Of a stretch of 64,000 nt of DNA, positions 1 to 7,354 are shown piece by piece. Origin of the DNA: Oharaeibacter diazotrophicus (GTDB lineage: Bacteria > Pseudomonadota > Alphaproteobacteria > Rhizobiales > Pleomorphomonadaceae); contig NZ_SNXY01000010.1 of the NCBI RefSeq assembly GCF_004362745.1, positions 250,501 to 314,500 on the forward strand, written 5' to 3'. The notes beneath the pieces were generated by a model that worked only from the letters and a program-made list of their open reading frames with translations, was not told where the DNA came from and searched no databases. The stretch's first letter is position 1; every line of letters starts with the position of its first letter. Both the position numbers and the translations under genes were made by a program.

Positions 1-172
1 AGTTTAGTGAACCACGGTTGCTCTCACTCAACAAGACGCAATCGTCGCTGCGGTGCGGCAGGAAAAATCGCCGTGGCATGTTTAGCGACGCGCGTCGGCC
101 CCGGCACCCACGGCGCCGGAGGTCCCCGCCGTGGCGCCGTCCGCGTGCGGGCGGCGCGAGGGGCGATCCGAT
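1..172. other. Non-coding left edge
   Basis: No open frame here has a plausible start, ribosome site or recognisable product. Bases 1-75 are less GC-rich than the rest and could hold the promoter of a minus-strand gene lying beyond the left edge, but no firm -35/-10 pair was found. Confidence 0.4.
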
Positions 173-203
173 CCCGCGAATCCCGAGGCCGGGACGTCGC
201 GGG
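173..203 (-). terminator. Nested hairpin downstream of the Gfo/Idh/MocA gene
   Basis: The outer arms CCCGCGA (173-179) and TCGCGGG (197-203) enclose a second perfect hairpin, TCCCG-AGGC-CGGGA (181-194). It begins 8 bp past the stop codon of the minus-strand oxidoreductase. There is no clear U tract, so it may act as an RNA 3' stabiliser instead of a classical intrinsic terminator. Confidence 0.4.
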
Positions 204-210
204 CCCGGTG

Positions 211-1389
211 TCAGCGCCCGACCTTGGTCCAGGCGCCGTCGGCGGCCGAGGAGCGCACGGCGGCGTCGATGAACTCCATGCCCTTCACGCCGTCCTCGAC
301 GGTCGGGTAGACCACCGCCGGGTCGACCGGGGCGCCGGTGCGGGCGGCGCGGATCGCCCGCGCCGCCTCGGCGTAGATGGTGGCGAAGCCCTCGAGATAG
401 CCCTCGGGATGGCCGAAGGGCACGCGGGTCACCCGGTTCGCCGCCGCGCCGGCGCCGTCGCCGCCGCGGGTGATCAGGCGCTTCGGCTCGCCGTGCGGGG
501 TGAACCAGAGGTAGTTCGGGTCCTCCTGCGCCCATTCGAGGCCGCCGCGGTCGCCGTAGACGCGCAGGCGCAGGCCGTTCTCGTTGCCCGGCGCCACCTG
601 GCTCGCCCACAGCATGCCCTTCGCCCCGCCGGCGAAGCGCATCAGGACGTGGACGTTGTCGTCGAGCCGGCGCCCGGGCACGAAGGCGGTGAGGTCGGCC
701 GCGACCTGATCGAGGTCGAGCCCGGTGACGAAGCTGGCGAGGTTGAAGGCGTGGGTGCCGATGTCGCCGATCGCGCCGCCCGCGCCCGACTTCGCCGGAT
801 CGGTGCGCCAGCCCGCCTGCTTGGAGCCGGTGTCCTCGACCTTGGTGGTCAGCCACGCCTGGGCGTATTCGGCCTGGACGACGCGGATGGTGCCGATCGC
901 GCCGGCCGCGATCATCTCGCGGGCCTGCCGGATCATCGGATAGCCGGTGTAGTTGTGCGTCAGCACGAACAGCCGGCCGGAGGATTTCGCCAGATCCGCC
1001 AGCGCGTAGGCGTCCTCCAGCGTCGAGGTCAGCGGCTTGTCGCAGATCACGTGGACGCCGCACTCCAGGAACGCCTTGGCGACGGGGAAGTGCACGTGGT
1101 TCGGCGTGACGATCGCCACGGCCTCGATGCCGTCGCGCCGGGTCGATTCGGCCCGCGCCATGCCCTCGTAGGAGGTGTAGGCGCGCTCGGGCGCGATGCC
1201 GAGTTCGAGCGCCGACAGCCGCGCCCGCTCCGGATCGGACGACAGCGCGCCGGCGACCAACTGGAACTCGCCGTCGAGGCGGGCGGCGATCCGGTGCACG
1301 GCGCCGATGAAGGCACCCTGGCCGCCGCCGACCATGCCGAGGCGGACGGGACCGGCGGAGGAGGCGGAGGGACTGGCTTCGATGGTCAT
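211..1389 (-). CDS. Gfo/Idh/MocA family NAD(P)-dependent oxidoreductase
   Basis: The 392-residue protein is probably a cytosolic sugar or inositol-type dehydrogenase. The N-terminal Rossmann fold carries G-G-G-Q-G-A at residues 21-26 and the family's K-P motif appears as CDKPLT at 116-121. The ATG at 1389 was chosen because a GAGGAC ribosome site precedes it and it leaves the usual short lead before the Rossmann strand; an upstream in-frame ATG adds 21 unlikely residues. It follows, on the same strand, a TIM-barrel sugar isomerase/epimerase, a pairing typical of carbohydrate catabolic loci. The substrate cannot be assigned from sequence. A MITE-like palindrome separates the two genes. Confidence 0.88.
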   Translation of the reverse strand: MTIEASPSASSAGPVRLGMVGGGQGAFIGAVHRIAARLDGEFQLVAGALSSDPERARLSALELGIAPERAYTSYEGMARAESTRRDGIEAVAIVTPNHVHFPVAKAFLECGVHVICDKPLTSTLEDAYALADLAKSSGRLFVLTHNYTGYPMIRQAREMIAAGAIGTIRVVQAEYAQAWLTTKVEDTGSKQAGWRTDPAKSGAGGAIGDIGTHAFNLASFVTGLDLDQVAADLTAFVPGRRLDDNVHVLMRFAGGAKGMLWASQVAPGNENGLRLRVYGDRGGLEWAQEDPNYLWFTPHGEPKRLITRGGDGAGAAANRVTRVPFGHPEGYLEGFATIYAEAARAIRAARTGAPVDPAVVYPTVEDGVKGMEFIDAAVRSSAADGAWTKVGR

Positions 1390-1454
1390 GACGTGGGTCC
1401 TCGGAAGAAACGCGGTTCGGAATTTGCCGTGGCGCCGATGCCATCGCTCCACTG

Positions 1455-1634
1455 ACCCTCCCCTCGTGGGAGGGTCGGCGCGTCAGCGCCGGGGAGGGTC
1501 GCCGGGCGTGGAACGCGACGCCGCACAACTTCGGCGCCGCCCCACCCCGTCGGCCTTCGGCCGCTGACTTACCTGCCTCGGAGTCGCCTGCCTCATCGGC
1601 GTTCGGCTGCGCCTCACCACCACGAGGGGAGGGT
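1455..1634. repeat. MITE-like palindromic element (type A)
   Basis: A 180-bp segment is bounded by perfect 15-bp inverted repeats: ACCCTCCCCTCGTGG at 1455-1469 and its exact complement at 1620-1634. The interior is non-coding and rich in short hairpins. It lies between two same-strand genes. Its length and C/T-rich ends resemble the other palindromic elements in this window. Confidence 0.7.
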
Positions 1635-1650
1635 AGGAGGCGGCGCCCTC

Positions 1651-2703
1651 TCAGATCCCCAGCATCCGGCGGTTCGCCGCCTCGTCGGTCCCCGCCCCGG
1701 CGAAGTCGTCGAAGGCCTTCTCCGTGACGCGGATGATGTGGTCCTTGATGAAGGCCGCGCCCTCGGCCGCGCCGTCCTCCGGATGCTTCAGCGCACATTC
1801 CCACTCGAGCACGGCCCAGCCGGAGAAGTCGTACTGGGTCAACTTGGAGAACACGGCGGCGAAGTCCACCTGCCCGTCGCCGAGCGAGCGGAACCGGCCG
1901 GCCCGGTTCACCCACGACTGGTAGCCGCCGTAGACGCCCTGGCGCCCGGTCGGGTTCAGTTCCGCGTCCTTGACGTGGAACATCTTGATGCGCTCGTGGT
2001 AGATGTCGATGTTGTCGAGATAGTCTAGCGCCTGCAGAACGTAGTGGCTGGGATCGTAGAGCATGTTGCAGCGCGCGTGGTTGCCGACGCGCTCCAGGAA
2101 CATCTCGAAGGTGACGCCGTCGTGGAGGTCCTCGCCCGGGTGGATCTCGTAGCAGAGGTCGACGCCGTTCTCCTCGTAGACGTCGAGGATCGGCCGCCAG
2201 CGCTTCGCCAACTCGTCGAAGGCGGTCTCGACCAGACCGGCCGGCCGCTGCGGCCACGGATAGACGAAGGGCCACGCCAGCGCGCCGGAGAAGCTGACCG
2301 AGGCGGAAAGGCCGAGGTTGCGCGAGGCTTGCGCCGCCCGTTTCACCTGATCGATCGCCCAGGCGGTGCGCGCCTTCGGATCGCCGCGCACGGCCGGTGC
2401 CGCGAAGCCGTCGAAGGCCTCGTCGTAGGCGGGATGGACGGCGACGAGCTGGCCCTGAAGATGGGTGGAGAGTTCGGTGATCGCGACGCCGTGACGGGTG
2501 GCGATGCCCTTGATCTCGTCGCAATAGTCCTTGGATTCGGAGGCGCGTACGAGGTCGAACAGCCGGCCGTCCCAGGTCGGGACCTGGACGCCGACGAAGC
2601 CGAGCGAGGCCGCCCAGGCGCAGATGGAATCGAGCGAATCGAACGGAGCCGTGTCGCCCGCGAACTGGGCGAGGAAGACGGCCGGTCCCTTGATGGTCCT
2701 CAT
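1651..2703 (-). CDS. Sugar phosphate isomerase/epimerase (xylose-isomerase-like TIM barrel)
   Basis: The 350-residue protein belongs to the AP-endonuclease-2/xylose-isomerase TIM-barrel superfamily, whose members isomerise or epimerise sugars with a divalent metal. Likely metal ligands are visible in order: the Glu of CYEIHPGED, the Asp of YDPSHY, the His of FHVKD and the Glu of LEWEC. The ATG at 2703 is preceded by GGAGGAGA at good spacing; an upstream in-frame ATG adds 32 low-complexity Arg-rich residues. It is the upstream partner of the Gfo/Idh/MocA dehydrogenase, suggesting one catabolic route for a sugar or cyclitol. A perfect dyad at 2786-2805 lies upstream and may bind its regulator, which is not in the window. 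Confidence 0.87.
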   Translation of the reverse strand: MRTIKGPAVFLAQFAGDTAPFDSLDSICAWAASLGFVGVQVPTWDGRLFDLVRASESKDYCDEIKGIATRHGVAITELSTHLQGQLVAVHPAYDEAFDGFAAPAVRGDPKARTAWAIDQVKRAAQASRNLGLSASVSFSGALAWPFVYPWPQRPAGLVETAFDELAKRWRPILDVYEENGVDLCYEIHPGEDLHDGVTFEMFLERVGNHARCNMLYDPSHYVLQALDYLDNIDIYHERIKMFHVKDAELNPTGRQGVYGGYQSWVNRAGRFRSLGDGQVDFAAVFSKLTQYDFSGWAVLEWECALKHPEDGAAEGAAFIKDHIIRVTEKAFDDFAGAGTDEAANRRMLGI

Positions 2704-2785
2704 CGGTCTGGATCTCCTCCCGAGACGCGGCCTCTTGCCGGGCCGCTCGTCGTTTCGACCGCCCACCGCGGGGCGGAGACGGCTG

Positions 2786-2805
2786 GATGATGCGATCACA
2801 TCATC
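2786..2805. promoter_or_regulatory. Candidate operator upstream of the sugar isomerase gene
   Basis: The perfect dyad GATGATG-N6-CATCATC lies 83-102 bp upstream of the isomerase start, in an AT-richer patch of the 348-bp divergent region shared with wrbA. The form fits a homodimeric regulator of the LacI or GntR sort, but the protein is unknown. Confidence 0.45.
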
Positions 2806-2930
2806 AATTCCGATCCTGTTGAGAGGAACGTCGCAGAATCCGGCGCCGGAGACAAGCGTCGCCGTGGCCGTCGGGCGCGGGAAACGTGTCGTGTGGCGGT
2901 GATCGGTGGCGCCGGACTGTCGCCGGATCG

Positions 2931-2947
2931 GTGAACGACCTGTTCAC
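2931..2947. promoter_or_regulatory. Candidate operator upstream of wrbA
   Basis: The perfect dyad GTGAAC-GACCT-GTTCAC lies 105-121 bp upstream of the wrbA start. It is the only strong symmetry near that promoter. The cognate regulator is not identifiable from the window. Confidence 0.4.
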
Positions 2948-3051
2948 GCCCCTGCGCGAGCGCGCGAAGGGGACTATGTGAGGGGCGACGGCGGCCGGCC
3001 GGCGCGACGCCGGGTCGACCGGCCGCCACCATTCTCGCGAGGAGATCTGCG

Positions 3052-3651
3052 ATGGCCAAGGTACTGGTGCTCTACTATTCGAGCTGGGGTCACGTCGAGA
3101 AGATGGCCGAGGCCGTCGCCGAGGGCGCCCGCGGCGCCGGCGCCGAGGTCACGGTGAAGCGCGTGCCGGAGCTGGTTCCGGACGAGGTCGCCAAGGCGGC
3201 GTGGTACAAGCTCGATCAGGCGGCGCCGGTCGCCAAGCCGGAAGAGCTCGCCGACTACGACGCCATCGTGATCGGCACGCCGACGCGCTACGGCAACATG
3301 GCCTCCCAGATGAAGAACTTCCTCGACCAGACCGGCGGCCTCTGGGCCAAGGGCGCCCTGGTCGGCAAGGTCGGCTCGGTGTTCACCTCCACCGCCACCC
3401 AGCACGGCGGCCAGGAGTCGACCATCCTCTCCACCCACACGGTGCTCCTGCACCACGGCATGGTGATCGTCGGCCTGCCCTACGCCTTCGCCGGCCAGAT
3501 GGGCGTCGGCGAGGTCAAGGGCGGCTCGCCCTACGGCGCCTCGACCATTTCGGACGGCGACGGTTCGCGCCAGCCGAGCGAGGTCGAGCTCGAGGGTGCC
3601 AAGTTCCAGGGCGCCCACGTCGCCGGCATCGCCGCCAAGCTGTTCGGCTGA
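3052..3651 (+). CDS. wrbA: NAD(P)H:quinone oxidoreductase, WrbA type
   Basis: The 199-residue flavodoxin-like enzyme matches the usual WrbA length. WrbA binds FMN and reduces quinones by two electrons, which limits semiquinone and oxidative stress. FMN-site signatures are clear: [11 protein letters not shown] near the N-terminus, GTPTRYGNM at 75-83 and the [10 protein letters not shown] loop at 113-122. A strong AGGAGA site precedes the ATG. The gene stands alone, divergent from the isomerase gene, and is followed by a strong intrinsic terminator. The dyad at 2931-2947 suggests transcriptional control. Confidence 0.96.
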   Translation: MAKVLVLYYSSWGHVEKMAEAVAEGARGAGAEVTVKRVPELVPDEVAKAAWYKLDQAAPVAKPEELADYDAIVIGTPTRYGNMASQMKNFLDQTGGLWAKGALVGKVGSVFTSTATQHGGQESTILSTHTVLLHHGMVIVGLPYAFAGQMGVGEVKGGSPYGASTISDGDGSRQPSEVELEGAKFQGAHVAGIAAKLFG

Positions 3652-3676
3652 TCGCGCTCAGCGGGACCACGCATCG

Positions 3677-3711
3677 AGCCCCCGTCCGGACCGCCGGGCG
3701 GGGGCTTCTTC
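3677..3711 (+). terminator. Rho-independent terminator of wrbA
   Basis: The perfect 8-bp stem AGCCCCCG (3677-3684) / CGGGGGCT (3699-3706) is followed by TTCTT, 25 bp after the wrbA stop. Confidence 0.8.
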
Positions 3712-3730
3712 GTTCCGGCCTCGCCTCGGA

Positions 3731-4672
3731 TCAGTATCCGAGGCCGGGATCGACGAGATTGGCGAGGCCCTCGCCGCGTTCGTAGGCCTCGATCTGCCCC
3801 ATCACGTAGGCCGACAGCGCCACCGGGTCGCTCTCGGCGGCGACGTGGGGGGTGATGGTGAGGTTGGGCGCGCCCCACAGCGGGCTCGCCTCCGGCAGCG
3901 GCTCGACGGCGAAGACGTCGAGGCTCGCGGCGGCGAGCCGGCCGTCGCGCAGCGCCGCGTCGATCGCCGCCTCGTCCTGCAGGCCGCCGCGGCCGGCGTT
4001 GACCAGCACCGGTCCGCCGAGCGGGCCGTCCTTGGCGAGGCCGTCGATCAGTGCGGCGTCGATCAGGCCGCGGGTGTCGGCGGTCAGCGGCAGCAGCACC
4101 ACCAGCAGGTCTGTACGGGCGAGGAAGGCCGGCAGGCCGTCCCGCCCGTGGAAGGTCTCGAGGCCCGGCACCGTCCTCGGCGTCCGGCTCCAGCCGGCGA
4201 CCGGGAAGCCGAGCCCGGCGAGTGCGCGCGCCGCGTCGAGCCCGAGCACGCCGAGCCCCATGATTCCGACCCGCAGGCCGCGCGCCGAGACCTGATCCTG
4301 CGGCGCCCAGCGCCGCTCGGCCTGGAGACGGTCGTAGAGGCGCTGCTTGCGGTGGTGCAGCAGCACCTGCAGGACCACCCACTCGGTCATCCGCATGGTG
4401 AGGTCGGGATCGACGATGCGGACGATCGGCAGCGCCGGCAGGGCCGGGTCGCTGGTGAGATGGTCGACGCCGGCGCCGAGCGAGAAGATCACCTCGAGGT
4501 TGGGATAGCCGGCGAGCCGGCCCGGTTCGGGCTTCCAGACCAGCGCGTAGCGCACCGCGGCGGGATCCGGCACGTCCGGCGCCACCACGACGTCGCGGCC
4601 GGGCGCGCGGGCGCGCAGCGCGTCGACCCAGTGCCCGGGATCCCAGCCCTTCACCGCCACCAGAACCGTCAT
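3731..4672 (-). CDS. ghrA: Glyoxylate/hydroxypyruvate reductase A (D-2-hydroxyacid dehydrogenase)
   Basis: The 313-residue D-isomer-specific 2-hydroxyacid dehydrogenase reduces glyoxylate to glycolate and hydroxypyruvate to glycerate with NADPH in the GhrA subfamily. The dinucleotide motif GLGVLG is at 139-144, and the catalytic Arg-Glu-His set is visible as R228 (NAGRGG), E257 (AVEPLP) and H276 (TPHVAA). The early VKGWDPGHW segment and the length fit GhrA better than longer PGDH-type enzymes. An AGAGG site precedes the ATG. It lies 58 bp downstream of rmuC on the same strand and may be cotranscribed with it, though no functional link is obvious. Confidence 0.88.
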   Translation of the reverse strand: MTVLVAVKGWDPGHWVDALRARAPGRDVVVAPDVPDPAAVRYALVWKPEPGRLAGYPNLEVIFSLGAGVDHLTSDPALPALPIVRIVDPDLTMRMTEWVVLQVLLHHRKQRLYDRLQAERRWAPQDQVSARGLRVGIMGLGVLGLDAARALAGLGFPVAGWSRTPRTVPGLETFHGRDGLPAFLARTDLLVVLLPLTADTRGLIDAALIDGLAKDGPLGGPVLVNAGRGGLQDEAAIDAALRDGRLAAASLDVFAVEPLPEASPLWGAPNLTITPHVAAESDPVALSAYVMGQIEAYERGEGLANLVDPGLGY

Positions 4673-4730
4673 CGTCGCATGCCTCTGCCGTCCGAGCCGG
4701 CCGGCACCATGCGACGGCGCCGCCGCCGGC

Positions 4731-5882
4731 TCAAGACCGGGCCGCGGCCCGGACCGTCGCCGGCGCGGCGCCGTCCTCGGCCGCGCCCGCGCCGGCCTCG
4801 TCGAAGGCGACGTCGTCGATCCGGCCGCCGCGGCGGACGATCTTGTCGGTGGAGACCAGGATCTGCTCGACGTCGCGGCTCGCCTGCCCGAAGTGCTTCT
4901 GGAGGTTGAGCGTGCGCTCGCGCAGCCGGTCGACGTCGTCGACGAGGTGGCGCACCTCGGCCTGGATCAGTGCCGCCTGCTCGCGCATCCGCGCGTCGCG
5001 CAGCACCGCGCGCGTCAGCTGCACCGACAGCATCAGCAGCGACGGCGACACGAACAGCACCCGCGCCCGGCCCGCCCGCTCGACCACGTCGCCGAAATGC
5101 TCGTGGATGTCGGCGAACAGGGACTCCGACGGCACGAAGATCAGGGCGGTGTCCTGGGTCTCGCCGGGCACGAAATAGCGCTGGCGGACGTCGACGACGT
5201 GGCGGAGGAGGTCGCGACGGGCGAGGCCGGCGGCCGCCTCGCGCGCCTCGGTGCCGTCGGCGGCGCGCAGCCGCTCGAAGCTCTCCAGCGGGAACTTGGC
5301 GTCGATGACGAGCAGCGGCGCCTCGCCGGGCATGTGGACGACGCAGTCCGGCCGGTTGCCGTTCGACAGCGTCGCCTGGAAGGTGAAGGCGCCGGCCGGC
5401 AGCCCGTCCTCGACGATCGCCTCCATCCGGCCCTGGCCGAAGGCGCCGCGGCGCTGCTTGTCGCCGAGGATGCGGCGCAGCGACACCACCTCGCCGGCGA
5501 GGTCGCCGAGCGACTTCTGGGCCCGGTCGATCACCGCCAGCCGCTCGGCGAGCCGTTCGAGCTGCTCGCCGGACGACTGCTGCGCCGCCGCAAGGTTGGC
5601 GCCGACGCGCTGGCCGAGGCCGTCGATGCGCTCGCCGAGGCTGCGGGCGAGCTCGGCCTGCCGGCCGCCGAGGATCTCCGCCATGGTCTGGAGGCGCGCG
5701 GTCGTCTCGGCGTTGAGGCGCAGCAGTTCGTCGACCCGGGCCGACACCGCGGCGCCGGCGGCGGGGCGACGGCGCGCCGCCCACCACGCCAGGGCGACCA
5801 GAAGCAGCGCGCCGGCGAGGAGGGCGAGCGGGTCGGCGGCCGCGACGAGGCGGCGGAGGTCTTCGAGCCAGCGGTCGATCAT
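4731..5882 (-). CDS. rmuC: DNA recombination protein RmuC
   Basis: The 383-residue RmuC-family protein acts in DNA metabolism; in Escherichia coli loss of rmuC raises inversion at short inverted repeats. One N-terminal membrane segment (about 18-36) is followed by a long coiled-coil region (about 45-130) and the conserved RmuC nuclease-like domain (about 145-330), which contains VIDAKFPLESF. The C-terminal tail after about residue 355 is low-complexity Ala-rich. The ribosome site is weak. A sequence one mismatch away from the alphaproteobacterial LexA box lies 33-47 bp upstream, which would make the gene damage-inducible. Confidence 0.93.
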   Translation of the reverse strand: MIDRWLEDLRRLVAAADPLALLAGALLLVALAWWAARRRPAAGAAVSARVDELLRLNAETTARLQTMAEILGGRQAELARSLGERIDGLGQRVGANLAAAQQSSGEQLERLAERLAVIDRAQKSLGDLAGEVVSLRRILGDKQRRGAFGQGRMEAIVEDGLPAGAFTFQATLSNGNRPDCVVHMPGEAPLLVIDAKFPLESFERLRAADGTEAREAAAGLARRDLLRHVVDVRQRYFVPGETQDTALIFVPSESLFADIHEHFGDVVERAGRARVLFVSPSLLMLSVQLTRAVLRDARMREQAALIQAEVRHLVDDVDRLRERTLNLQKHFGQASRDVEQILVSTDKIVRRGGRIDDVAFDEAGAGAAEDGAAPATVRAAARS

Positions 5883-5914
5883 GGCGGGAGACTAGCTGAT
5901 TCCCCTTGTCGAAA

Positions 5915-5929
5915 AAACAAAGAGCGAAC
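5915..5929. promoter_or_regulatory. Candidate LexA (SOS) box upstream of rmuC
   Basis: The sequence reads AAAC-N7-GAAC (5915-5918 and 5926-5929). On the rmuC strand this is GTTC-N7-GTTT, one base from the GTTC-N7-GTTC direct repeat bound by alphaproteobacterial LexA. It sits where an rmuC promoter is expected, in a short AT-rich patch. Confidence 0.4.
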
Positions 5930-6032
5930 ATATGCGAGGAAGCCCGGTTTTCCGCGCTGGCGAACGATATCGTGACAGCCGCGGCGAAGCGGGTTAGGAA
6001 CGGGAAAATCACCCTCGCCTCGACGGACCGCC

Positions 6033-6551
6033 ATGGCCATCCGACCGCTCGTCATCCTGCCCGACGCCCAGCTGCGCCTCGTCTCCGCCCCGCTCGTCAC
6101 GGTCGACGACGGCGTGCGCCGCCTCGCCGACGACATGCTGGCGACGATGTACGAGGCGCCGGGCATCGGCCTCGCGGCGATCCAGATCGGCGAGCCGGTC
6201 CGGCTGGTGACGATCGACCTCTCCCGCGAGGGCGAGGAGAAGCAGCCGCAGGTGTTCGTGAACCCGGAGGTGCTGTGGTCGTCCGAGGAGACCTCGACCT
6301 ACGAGGAGGGTTGCCTGTCGATCCCCGACTATTACGAGGAGGTCGAGCGGCCGGCCAAGGTCAAGGTGCGCTACACCACGCTCGCCGGCGAGGCCGCCGA
6401 GGTCGACGCCGACGGCCTGCTCGCCACCTGCCTCCAGCACGAGATCGACCACCTCGACGGCGTGCTCTTCATCGACCACATCTCCAAGCTCAAGCGCGAC
6501 CGCGTGGTGCGCAAGTTCACCAAGCTGGCGCGGGAGAAGACGCGGGCTTGA
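6033..6551 (+). CDS. def: Peptide deformylase
   Basis: The 172-residue metalloenzyme removes the N-formyl group from new proteins. All three signature motifs are intact: GIGLAAIQ (44-51), EGCLS (92-96, with the metal-binding Cys94) and HEIDH (136-140, giving His136, Glu137 and His140). Length is normal. In many alphaproteobacteria def is followed directly by fmt; here a two-gene toxin-antitoxin cassette separates them. It is divergent from rmuC across a 150-bp spacer. Confidence 0.97.
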   Translation: MAIRPLVILPDAQLRLVSAPLVTVDDGVRRLADDMLATMYEAPGIGLAAIQIGEPVRLVTIDLSREGEEKQPQVFVNPEVLWSSEETSTYEEGCLSIPDYYEEVERPAKVKVRYTTLAGEAAEVDADGLLATCLQHEIDHLDGVLFIDHISKLKRDRVVRKFTKLAREKTRA

Positions 6552-6584
6552 GGGAGGGGTGGGTTGTCGATCGACTCCATCTGC

Positions 6585-6600
6585 GATATCGGTGATATCA
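6585..6600. promoter_or_regulatory. Candidate autoregulatory operator of the FitAB-type module
   Basis: Two copies of the self-complementary hexamer GATATC (6585-6590 and 6594-6599) are separated by GGT; the second is embedded in the palindrome TGATATCA. The site ends 15 bp before the antitoxin ATG. Ribbon-helix-helix antitoxins usually bind such closely spaced symmetric sites and repress their own operon. Confidence 0.5.
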
Positions 6601-6614
6601 TCAGGAGTTCGGGC

Positions 6615-6899
6615 ATGACCGACATTCTCATTCGCAACGTCGATCCGAACGTGCGGGCGCGCCTGAAGAGTCGTGCGGCCGAGCGCGGGACCAGCCTGTC
6701 CGCCGAGATCAACGCGATCCTGGCCGATGCCGTCCTGCCGGCGCAGCCGGTGTCCTCGACGGGCGTCGGGACATGGCTCGCCGGGCTGGCCGCCGCGGCG
6801 GACCTGACTGCCTTGGACTTCGCTGCGGTCGAGACGGCCTGGGCCACTGAGCGTGGTGCCGCCGACGACCGGCCGCCGCCATTCGGCGACGAGCGGTGA
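6615..6899 (+). CDS. FitA-like ribbon-helix-helix antitoxin
   Basis: The 94-residue protein has an N-terminal ribbon-helix-helix domain (about 1-42: TDILIRNVDP, then ARLKSRAAERG and SLSAEINAIL) and a C-terminal tail ending [10 protein letters not shown], expected to bind and block the toxin. The ATG at 6615 is preceded by CAGGAG at 6602-6607; an earlier in-frame ATG at 6564 adds 17 residues that would read through the GATATC operator. Its stop overlaps the toxin start by 4 bp (GTGA). The family is FitA/VapB-like. The pair interrupts def and fmt. Confidence 0.85.
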   Translation: MTDILIRNVDPNVRARLKSRAAERGTSLSAEINAILADAVLPAQPVSSTGVGTWLAGLAAAADLTALDFAAVETAWATERGAADDRPPPFGDER

Positions 6900-7312
6900 T
6901 CCTGCTCGACACCAACGTGCTGTCCGAGCCGATGCGGCCCGCTCCCGACCGGCGCGTGATCGCCTGGCTCGACGGGCTCGATCCCACCGGGCTCCACACC
7001 ACGGCGATCAGCCTCGCCGAACTTCGCCACGGCGCCCTGCGCCTCGACGCCGGGCGCCGGCGGAGCGCGCTGCTCGCGGCCGTCGATGCGGTGGAGACCG
7101 TGGTGTGCGCGGGGCGCATTCTCGCCTTCGAGGCCGCGGACGCGTCGGTCTACGGCGAGATCCGCGCGCTGCGCGAGCGGGCGGGGCAGCCGATCGGCGC
7201 GACGGACGCGATGATCGCCGCGATCGCCCTGCGCCGTCGTCTGCGGCTCGCGACGCGCAACACGCGCGATTTCGCGCTGCTCGGCATTGACCTCGTCGAT
7301 CCCTTCGGCTGA
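6896..7312 (+). CDS. FitB/VapC-like PIN-domain toxin
   Basis: The 138-residue PIN-domain protein is predicted to be a metal-dependent ribonuclease held inactive by the preceding antitoxin. The acidic active site is intact: D5 (LLDTNVLSE), E42 (LAELRHG), D104 (GATDAMIA) and the later D125 (NTRDF). Translation starts at GTG 6896 and overlaps the antitoxin stop, implying coupled synthesis. Some VapC toxins are known to cleave initiator tRNA-fMet, which makes the location between def and fmt striking, but the target of this toxin is unknown. The fmt start lies 42 bp downstream. Confidence 0.88.
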   Translation: MILLDTNVLSEPMRPAPDRRVIAWLDGLDPTGLHTTAISLAELRHGALRLDAGRRRSALLAAVDAVETVVCAGRILAFEAADASVYGEIRALRERAGQPIGATDAMIAAIALRRRLRLATRNTRDFALLGIDLVDPFG

Positions 7313-7354
7313 AACGGCGGCCACGCTCGATCCCACCCCCGTCGCGAGGCGCCG

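Noticed and set aside
7-1455. A plus-strand frame spanning the left edge
   Set aside because: It is antisense to the Gfo/Idh/MocA gene and gives an Arg/Gly/Ala-rich product without motifs.
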